Shown in pieces: positions 6,757 to 12,072 of a stretch of 12,072 nt of DNA. Position numbers and translations under genes: made by a program. The stretch covers positions 1 through 12,072 of the forward strand of contig JBOFIR010000194.1 in assembly GCA_051650265.1 (NCBI GenBank). The letters are read 5' to 3'. Source of the DNA: JBOFEH01 sp051650265. Lineage in GTDB: Bacteria > Bacillota > Clostridia > Lachnospirales > Cellulosilyticaceae. The notes under the pieces were generated by a model that saw only the letters and a list, made by a program, of their open reading frames with translations, was not told the DNA's origin and made no database searches. Numbering within the stretch: the first letter of the stretch is position 1; each line of letters starts with the position of its first letter.

Positions 6757-8565
6757 TTATTGACGAAGGTCCTTACAAATGAATTGAACCACTTCACGCA
6801 AACGACGAAGTTCACTTTCTTTATTACGTTTTCTCCAGATTTCTTCATAATCATAGAACCACAATTCAAAAGCTTCTGCAAGAGCATAAGAATCTTGCAC
6901 AAGATTAATTTCTAACGGTGCCTCATCCAAACGCCCCATATAGAAACAGTGTACCAACTGAATCGCACGTGCACTTACTAAGAACTCTTCCATATCAAAT
7001 GGATAGCGGATTGTTCCTGCTAAAGCCATAAGCTTTTCTTCTACCTCACATGCTGCCTCATAGCCCCTAACAAGTTGATCTGCTTCACGCTCTGCATACT
7101 CACCTAACTCCTTGTAGCGTACAAGATCTCCCCAACCAAGTGCTTGATGTCCTGATAATTTATGAAGTAAGGCAACTAATGTTTTTGTTTGATCGCCATA
7201 TTCTACTAGCGATATTTCTTCAAACATCTCTGTAAAGGCTTTTTCACCACTCTCTGGATTCCATGAAAGTGCACCACCATAGATCATCCCTGGCATAGAA
7301 CTTCCAAGTAAATTGATGTGCCCATAGTCACCCCAGTCTGTATTGAGCATACCAACTGCACCATGTTTTACCCCATGATTGACCATATGCTTGATATTTG
7401 AGAATGCATTCCCCATAAGGTTCATGAGCATACTCCATCCGCCTACACCTGGACATACATACTGTGGCTTTCCTGTCGCTGCAATCGTTGCAATACCACC
7501 CTCACCTGGCTGCCCACAGTAATCCCAAGTCAAACAAATCACATCTTCTGGAATCTCTTCAAGTAGCTCAGGGTGATGAAGAATGATATCCCCCCAGAAC
7601 ATTACTTGGCGGCCATGGCTTTTTACAATAGCAATGACTTGGTTGAGGAAGTTAGTATAGAGTTTACCCATCCCAATACGTTCTTTCTCTTCTTTACTTT
7701 GTCCTTTTCCAAGGTCGAAAGTCTCATCACAACAAATATTGAACTGCTTTGAACTAAAGAGTGGGATGAACTGTTCTAACATCTCCTTAACGAGTGCAAT
7801 ACTACCTACATCTAATGGATTGAGCGTATGATGTGCCATACGCCCTACAAAAGAGTAAGCATCGTCTTGTGTATTTTCAAGTTCACATAAGTGACCATAA
7901 GTTTTTGTACGTAACACTTCGTAAAGGTGCCCAAAAGTTGAAAGTGATGGCACAAGTTCCACATGTTTCTTTTGGCAGTAAGCATCTAATACTAAGATTT
8001 CTTCTGCTGTAAGTGGGTCTTTATCCATCCAAACTTCACTCATACCCTCAAAAGCAAAAGTATGCTCAACATATAATTGAAGCTGATTGATTTTGTAGTG
8101 TGCTGCACGGTCAACCAATACTTTGAGTGTCTCAAGTGTTGGTACTTTTCCTCTTGTTGCATCATGATAGAATCCACGATTTGCAAAATGTGGCTCATCT
8201 TCGATTTCTAACTGTGTAAGGATAGCACCTTGTTGTCTCATTGCTTGAATCAATGTTTGAATACCGTAGAAAATACCTGTTGTACTTCCCCCTACGATAC
8301 GAATACCTTGATCTGTAATAGTCAGTGTATAGGCTTCTTTACTTAATGCGCCTTTTTTAAGAGAGATGCCAACATGGTCACCTTCTAGTTTTTTGTGAAT
8401 AGGTAATTTAAAGCCGAGTTTTTCCTCTACAGCCTTTTGTAGCTCAAGGGCTGCTTCTAAATCTTCAAAACTACATGCCTCATCTAATATGATTTGTGTA
8501 TTTCTTTTAATAACGAATTGGCCTTCTTTTAAAGTTAAGTGTTTAGGACTTGGTATAAAGTACAT
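6757..8565 (-). CDS. Glycoside hydrolase family 20 beta-N-acetylhexosaminidase
   Basis: A 602-aa exo-glycosidase expected to release terminal GlcNAc or GalNAc from small glycosides by substrate-assisted catalysis. An N-terminal GH20b-type alpha/beta domain covers about 1-120 and ends in GIFYGIQTLIQ. The catalytic TIM barrel opens with FANRGFYHDATRGK (127-140) and includes LQLYVEHTFAF (162-172), ELVPSLSTFGH (203-213) and the catalytic Asp-Glu pair D280-E281 in CCDETFDLG; the Glu is the general acid and the Asp assists the acetamido group. A mostly helical C-terminal part follows from about 440. There is no signal peptide, so it acts in the cytoplasm on imported chito-, mucin- or peptidoglycan-derived fragments. 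An AAAGGAG ribosome binding site precedes the ATG. The upstream neighbour, an AraC-type regulator in the same orientation 143 nt away, is a plausible controller. The CCDE version of the family's usual GGDE motif marks a divergent subgroup. Confidence 0.92.
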   Translation of the reverse strand: MYFIPSPKHLTLKEGQFVIKRNTQIILDEACSFEDLEAALELQKAVEEKLGFKLPIHKKLEGDHVGISLKKGALSKEAYTLTITDQGIRIVGGSTTGIFYGIQTLIQAMRQQGAILTQLEIEDEPHFANRGFYHDATRGKVPTLETLKVLVDRAAHYKINQLQLYVEHTFAFEGMSEVWMDKDPLTAEEILVLDAYCQKKHVELVPSLSTFGHLYEVLRTKTYGHLCELENTQDDAYSFVGRMAHHTLNPLDVGSIALVKEMLEQFIPLFSSKQFNICCDETFDLGKGQSKEEKERIGMGKLYTNFLNQVIAIVKSHGRQVMFWGDIILHHPELLEEIPEDVICLTWDYCGQPGEGGIATIAATGKPQYVCPGVGGWSMLMNLMGNAFSNIKHMVNHGVKHGAVGMLNTDWGDYGHINLLGSSMPGMIYGGALSWNPESGEKAFTEMFEEISLVEYGDQTKTLVALLHKLSGHQALGWGDLVRYKELGEYAEREADQLVRGYEAACEVEEKLMALAGTIRYPFDMEEFLVSARAIQLVHCFYMGRLDEAPLEINLVQDSYALAEAFELWFYDYEEIWRKRNKESELRRLREVVQFICKDLRQ

Positions 8566-8601
8566 AACTTTCTCCTTTGATAAACTAATATAATAACTTT
8601 A

Positions 8602-8607
8602 ATTATA
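8602..8607 (-). promoter_or_regulatory. Probable -10 box of the GH20 gene
   Basis: A perfect TATAAT lies about 37 nt upstream of the GH20 start. The hexamer 17 nt further upstream (CTACTC) is a poor -35, which fits a promoter that needs an activator. A TTGACA at 8617-8622 is only 9 nt from this box and so cannot pair with it. Another weak option is TTGACA 8671-8676 with TAAAAT 8646-8651 at a long 19-nt spacing. Confidence 0.4.
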
Positions 8608-8633
8608 GTTTATTTTTGTCAAAAGAGTAGCAC

Positions 8634-8663
8634 CGATGTTGCCCTATTTTAACACAATATTGC
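8634..8663 (-). repeat. 21-bp-spaced direct repeat, possible AraC-type operator
   Basis: On the minus strand, GCAATATTG (8655-8663) and GCAACATCG (8634-8642) match at 7 of 9 positions and start exactly 21 bp apart, two helical turns. They end just upstream of the weak -35 position of the GH20 promoter. AraC-family activators commonly bind such direct repeats next to -35, and the adjacent gene encodes one. The match is short and could be chance. Confidence 0.3.
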
Positions 8664-8708
8664 TCTTCATTGTCAAATCTTGGTTATACTTTCTGATACC
8701 TCTATCTC

Positions 8709-9551
8709 TCACGTAGCCTTATAGGATGTCTCATAGGCATTACGATAATCAGTAGGGCTAAGCCCAGTATGTTTTTTGAATAGGTTACAAAAATAAAACT
8801 GGTTATTAAACCCTGTGGCTTCGGCTACCTCTGCTATACTAATTCCTGTGGAAGTTAAAAGATGGGTAGCCTTTTCAATCTTTCTTTTATTAATATACTG
8901 AATAGGTGAGGTTCCTAGAGTATCTTTGAATAATTTAGTAAAATATCTAGGATTGTACCCTGTTATCTCTCCTAACTTTTCTACAGATATAGGCTGATCA
9001 AGATTTTCATGGATATAATCAAGCGCGCTGCTCAGAGGTGTATTCAACTGCTTATACACCCACTGAGCAGAATCCTCAGGACAGTGCTCTATATAATAAA
9101 TGAGTAGCTCCAACATCAATAAATTTGCACGCAATGCATCCTGAATTACACCACTTTCTAGACAAGTAATCATCTGCTCAAAGAGTCTCTTTGCCTCTTT
9201 TGAATCTGTTAGTGTAATACATAGCGGTAACTTAATCAAATCAAATAAGTTCATGTCGCTACACTTCACATCAAAGTGACAGTAATACTTCGTATAGCTA
9301 TGAACCACATCAGTTGCATAAGACTGCTGTGTATGTGCCGGCAAGAGATACATCTGATCGACACGAGGCCACATCAGTGTATCATTGACCTTAATCCAGC
9401 CTTCCCCCTCACAGATTAGGCCTATACTACTAAAGGTGGGTGTATAGTCATGCCCTTCCCACTGTGGACTGCACTGGGTAATAGTTGCCCTTTGCAGGTT
9501 AACATAGAGTTCTTGAAGATATTTTTTATAAAATTTTTGTTCGTGCATCAT
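8709..9551 (-). CDS. AraC-family transcriptional regulator
   Basis: A 280-aa DNA-binding regulator of the sugar-sensing AraC type. The N-terminal part (about 25-110) has the cupin-like pattern of an effector-binding domain, including a GEGWIKVND turn and PAHTQQSY. The C-terminal 105 residues carry two helix-turn-helix units: about 188-209 (SVEKLGEITGYNPRYFTKLF) and about 237-259 (SIAEVAEATGFNNQFYFCNLF), followed by the family's GLSPTDYRN end. Length and layout are standard. The ATG at 9551 is followed by a second ATG, and the ribosome binding site AGGGGA is spaced acceptably for either. It lies upstream of the GH20 gene in the same orientation, with its own promoter, and a strong terminator separates it from the glycyl radical operon. 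The likely targets are the GH20 gene and possibly other aminosugar genes; the inducer is not known. Confidence 0.93.
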   Translation of the reverse strand: MMHEQKFYKKYLQELYVNLQRATITQCSPQWEGHDYTPTFSSIGLICEGEGWIKVNDTLMWPRVDQMYLLPAHTQQSYATDVVHSYTKYYCHFDVKCSDMNLFDLIKLPLCITLTDSKEAKRLFEQMITCLESGVIQDALRANLLMLELLIYYIEHCPEDSAQWVYKQLNTPLSSALDYIHENLDQPISVEKLGEITGYNPRYFTKLFKDTLGTSPIQYINKRKIEKATHLLTSTGISIAEVAEATGFNNQFYFCNLFKKHTGLSPTDYRNAYETSYKAT

Positions 9552-9590
9552 TTTATTCCCCTAATATAACATTTTTATTGCTTGGTTTTT

Positions 9591-9620
9591 ATAATATATT
9601 AAAGAATCGTATACTGTCTA
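9591..9620 (-). promoter_or_regulatory. Promoter of the AraC-family gene
   Basis: On the minus strand, TAGACA (9615-9620, 5 of 6) is followed by 18 nt and TATTAT (9591-9596, 5 of 6). It lies 40 nt upstream of the start codon and just after the terminator of the glycyl radical enzyme gene. No other good pair was found in this gap. Confidence 0.5.
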
Positions 9621-9628
9621 GCGTTATT

Positions 9629-9683
9629 CTAAAAAGCCCATTAAAACAGAGTCAATCTTTCCCTGCTTTAATGGGCTTTTTAG
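9629..9683 (-). terminator. Long inverted-repeat terminator after the glycyl radical enzyme gene
   Basis: Two 21-nt arms (9629-9649 and 9663-9683) pair with a single mismatch around a 13-nt loop. The core is AAAAAGCCCATTAAA with its exact complement, so both strands end in a T run and the element could work in either direction. It begins 10 nt beyond the TAG of the enzyme gene. No opposing gene lies nearby, so the second direction is probably unused. Confidence 0.92.
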
Positions 9684-9693
9684 TCCTAGCTAT

Positions 9694-11856
9694 CTAATAA
9701 TGATGTCTGTACCTTAAAATAATATCATCTTGTACTGCTTTATCTAAAGTTACAAATCTGGCTGAATAACCGCCTACCCTTACAATCAAATGACGATATT
9801 CCTCTGGGTTTTTCTGAGCCTCTAGCAATTCATTCACCTCTATGACATTCCCTTGGAAAATCTGACCACCACCTTCAATAAATGTCATAAGGATCTGCCC
9901 AAGGAGTTCCTCACTTGCCCATGTAGGGTCAAAATCCCACATAGTCGATGCACCACCACCAAATACCTCCATAGGCATCTCCAGTACAGATCCCATAGCT
10001 GTAGTAATTCCTTTGGACATTGCACAGGACTGTGGTGTCAAACCATGTGCAACAGGTTTGCCTGCATAGTTTCCATCAGCAGTCGCACCTAGAATCCCCC
10101 CTACGACTGGCGCCCATACAAAAGTTAAGACTACTGGTACAGCACCACCACCCCAACGATTGATGTAGGTATGATAAGCCTGATCTACAGAAAGAATAAC
10201 TCTTCTTGCCATGGCATCAGCTTCTTCATTTTGCTCACCATACTTAGGCAATCCCTTCAATCTTAATCGCACAGCCTCGTAGCCTTCAAAATTAGCTTCT
10301 AGCATTTGAATCAGTTCTTGAGCAGTACAAAATCCTTCATCAAAGACAGCTTTCTTGACTGCAAAAAGCGCATCTGCTGCATTAGGTATACCAATAGGTG
10401 CACTGCCATACGTATGATATCTAGCACCACCTCCGTGCATATTCCTTCCTTTGGCGAGGCAGTCATCAATCATACTAGATAGCAGATATGACGGCCTTGA
10501 GACCTCTGCTTCTTCACTAAAAATATCTTGTACCTTAAAGAAAATATGAAAAATACGCACAAGCTCCTTTTCAAAATCTTGGTAAAAACTTTCAAAATCT
10601 CGATAATGCATCAATCCTTTAAAGTGTACAGATTCCAACTGTCTACCAGACTTGAGACATTTGCCGCCTGTAATAGCCAACTCTACAAATTTAGGAATAT
10701 TATGAAACCCATTGAAAATATAATCACTGCTCATCCCCATTGGAGATACTTCCATGCATCCGCCACACACATACTCCGCCGCATCCTCATAAGGCACATT
10801 CGCTCTCATAAGTGCTTTGATAATTCCACGATCTCCTAGTACCTGTGCTCTGTTATTGCCGTTCTTTAAGTAATTCTCACATAATGCAACAAACGCTTGA
10901 GGCGGATTTTCTGGGAGACGAATGTACACTAAAGGATGCGTAATATTAAGATCCATTATAGACTCAACCATGATATAAGATAATGGATTGATAGCTGATG
11001 TACCATCCGCATGTGACCCGCCTAGGCTAAGCGTTTCTCCCCATCCATCCGCCGTATGAATACGCTCATCTAGTCTTAAGAATAATTCATCTATTAATGC
11101 CCTTGCCTGATCAAGCGTACATGTCCCCGCCTCTAGATCCCTCTCAAGATATGGCCACAAGTAATAATCTAGCCTCCCCGGGCTATTTCCCCCAAAAGGA
11201 TTCTCACTCATGACTATAATATGCTGCATAAAATACGCTTGCACAGCTTCATGAAAAGTCGTAGCAGGGTGCTCTGGTACATGTCTACAGATCTGAGCCA
11301 TCTGTGTCATCCCCATTGCCTCTAGTCTCATCACATGCTTATCATTCCACTGAGTCATAGCATCTAGAAGTATCAATACCCCCTGATAGAATTCTACTGC
11401 TTTTTCATCCTTTGCGTTTGTAAGTGCATCACTATAGAGCTTACGTATTCCTGATACGCCTAGTTTCAGAATCCGATCCCACAACCATGCGATATGCCCC
11501 ACACCAGCCCATTTTGAGAAAAGCTGAGCATCCCCCATTTCATCATACCCCTCAAAAAGCTGCACAACCTCATTGATCGGCTTTGTCATCCAATCTGCAT
11601 CTGGTGCATACGTCTCCACTGGCTTTTGATTAAGATGGTATACCCTACCTATAAGCTGATCCTCAGGTTCAACATAGACTTCTTGATTAACGATTGCATA
11701 TTGCATAGCACGCGCAAGTTTTTCCCATTTAGGTAACGCTGCATATGTTCCCAAAATTGCTTGATGATAATCGTACATAAAGTGTGCTTGTGGTGGATTC
11801 ATTCCTCTTTCTTTACATCTTTGTATCATTTGCTCACTGTGTGTTGGCTGTGCCAT
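9694..11856 (-). CDS. Glycyl radical enzyme of the pyruvate formate-lyase superfamily, substrate unknown
   Basis: A 720-aa anaerobic radical enzyme. The C-terminus carries the glycyl radical motif RVGGYSARF (693-701), with G696 as the radical site. The central loop CGGCMEVSPMG (364-374) supplies the thiyl cysteine, most likely C367, followed by E369 as in the GCxE loop of dehydratase-type members; true pyruvate formate-lyase has a Cys-Cys pair instead. Other family blocks are SPGRLDYYLWPYL (225-237), GLPKYG (535-540) and ATADGNYAGKPVAHGLTP (591-608). At 720 aa it is shorter than the usual 780-850. The GCxE loop suggests elimination or dehydratase-like chemistry rather than formate production, but Met after the Cys is unlike the common GCVE loops I recall and no substrate can be assigned. 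The activase gene ends 15 nt upstream, so they form an operon. A GGGGGGAAGGAA stretch before the ATG provides the ribosome binding site. Databases may label it formate acetyltransferase, which I would not accept without evidence. Confidence 0.93.
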   Translation of the reverse strand: MAQPTHSEQMIQRCKERGMNPPQAHFMYDYHQAILGTYAALPKWEKLARAMQYAIVNQEVYVEPEDQLIGRVYHLNQKPVETYAPDADWMTKPINEVVQLFEGYDEMGDAQLFSKWAGVGHIAWLWDRILKLGVSGIRKLYSDALTNAKDEKAVEFYQGVLILLDAMTQWNDKHVMRLEAMGMTQMAQICRHVPEHPATTFHEAVQAYFMQHIIVMSENPFGGNSPGRLDYYLWPYLERDLEAGTCTLDQARALIDELFLRLDERIHTADGWGETLSLGGSHADGTSAINPLSYIMVESIMDLNITHPLVYIRLPENPPQAFVALCENYLKNGNNRAQVLGDRGIIKALMRANVPYEDAAEYVCGGCMEVSPMGMSSDYIFNGFHNIPKFVELAITGGKCLKSGRQLESVHFKGLMHYRDFESFYQDFEKELVRIFHIFFKVQDIFSEEAEVSRPSYLLSSMIDDCLAKGRNMHGGGARYHTYGSAPIGIPNAADALFAVKKAVFDEGFCTAQELIQMLEANFEGYEAVRLRLKGLPKYGEQNEEADAMARRVILSVDQAYHTYINRWGGGAVPVVLTFVWAPVVGGILGATADGNYAGKPVAHGLTPQSCAMSKGITTAMGSVLEMPMEVFGGGASTMWDFDPTWASEELLGQILMTFIEGGGQIFQGNVIEVNELLEAQKNPEEYRHLIVRVGGYSARFVTLDKAVQDDIILRYRHHY

Positions 11857-11871
11857 TTCCTTCCCCCCTAT

Positions 11872-12072
11872 CTAACCTTCTCCATTGACTATTTTTTGTA
11901 GTTCTTTCATTCGCTCTGGTGATGGGACCGCCATCTGCTCTGCTTGGTATACCATGTCCAATGCTTCATATTTTGTAGACCCCATCCTATGAAATGGTAA
12001 CAATTCAATAGGAATCTCATACCCTGCTTGCGCTACAAAATCTCTTATTTCTACCATACTTTCTTTGGTATC
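11872..12072 (-). CDS. Glycyl-radical enzyme activating enzyme, C-terminal fragment (cut by window edge)
   Basis: The last 66 codons of a radical-SAM activase; the frame stays open to the window edge at 12072, so the 5' end is outside. The first ATG seen, at 12057, is internal. The tail contains IELLPFHRMGSTKYEAL followed by a Pro-x-x-Glu-x-Met segment, the standard C-terminal signature of glycyl-radical activases (LLPYHxxGxxKY). This enzyme family uses a [4Fe-4S] cluster and S-adenosylmethionine to abstract hydrogen from the target glycine, here presumably G696 of the downstream enzyme. The cluster-binding CxxxCxxC motif would be upstream and cannot be checked. The stop at 11872-11874 is 15 nt before the next start, so the pair is co-transcribed with the activase first, the reverse of pflB-pflA order. 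Confidence 0.88.
   Translation of the reverse strand, partial: DTKESMVEIRDFVAQAGYEIPIELLPFHRMGSTKYEALDMVYQAEQMAVPSPERMKELQKIVNGEG

Noticed and set aside
6702..6902. 66-aa minus-strand frame overlapping the end of the GH20 gene
   Set aside because: Mostly inside the GH20 coding region in another frame, with no ribosome binding site of note and no recognisable content.
9629..9683. The 21-nt inverted repeat as a mobile-element end or recombination site
   Set aside because: Its position 10 nt after a stop codon and its A-stem-T layout are explained by an intrinsic terminator; no transposase or target duplication is nearby.
9694..11856. Annotation as pyruvate formate-lyase (formate C-acetyltransferase)
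   Set aside because: The enzyme lacks the adjacent Cys-Cys pair of true pyruvate formate-lyase and has a Cys-x-Glu loop as in dehydratase-type glycyl radical enzymes.

Overview
The window reads as a chromosomal segment of a low-to-moderate GC Firmicute, most likely an anaerobic member of Clostridia (a Lachnospirales/Cellulosilyticum-like organism is my guess, from protein style only). The support is a glycyl radical enzyme with its activase (oxygen-sensitive chemistry), purine-rich Shine-Dalgarno sites, AT-rich intergenic DNA and classic A-stem-T intrinsic terminators. Every gene I accept is on the minus strand, so transcription runs from high to low coordinates. I saw no tRNA, rRNA, CRISPR array, insertion sequence, prophage gene or plasmid feature.

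Layout in transcription order: (1) 12072-9694, the C-terminal end of a radical-SAM glycyl-radical activase, cut by the window edge, then a 720-aa glycyl radical enzyme 15 nt downstream, closed by a long inverted-repeat terminator. (2) 9620-8709, an AraC-family regulator with its own promoter. (3) 8565-6757, a cytoplasmic GH20 beta-N-acetylhexosaminidase, preceded by a promoter region with a 21-bp-spaced direct repeat that could be the AraC protein's site. (4) 6722-6357, a promoter, an 86-aa acidic protein of unknown function and a terminator. (5) 6161-3972, a two-gene operon of an RmlD-like NAD(P)-dependent reductase and a dicarboxylate/amino acid:cation symporter, closed by a terminator. (6) 3932-522, a secreted tandem (two-catalytic-domain) nucleotide phosphoesterase of the YfkN type, with a well-placed promoter and terminator. 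(7) 444-1, a 147-aa protein of unknown function.

The genes look like independent metabolic units rather than one pathway. The nucleotidase would salvage extracellular nucleotides and phosphate, the symporter would take up acidic amino acids or dicarboxylates, the GH20 enzyme would trim imported GlcNAc/GalNAc glycosides, and the glycyl radical enzyme would do one anaerobic radical reaction on a substrate I cannot name. The strongest leads are that enzyme's unusual active-site loop (Cys-Gly-Gly-Cys-Met-Glu), the 6-codon leader ORF in the nucleotidase 5' UTR, and the possible AraC operator in front of the GH20 gene. I did not find a clear multi-gene novel defence or mobile system here.
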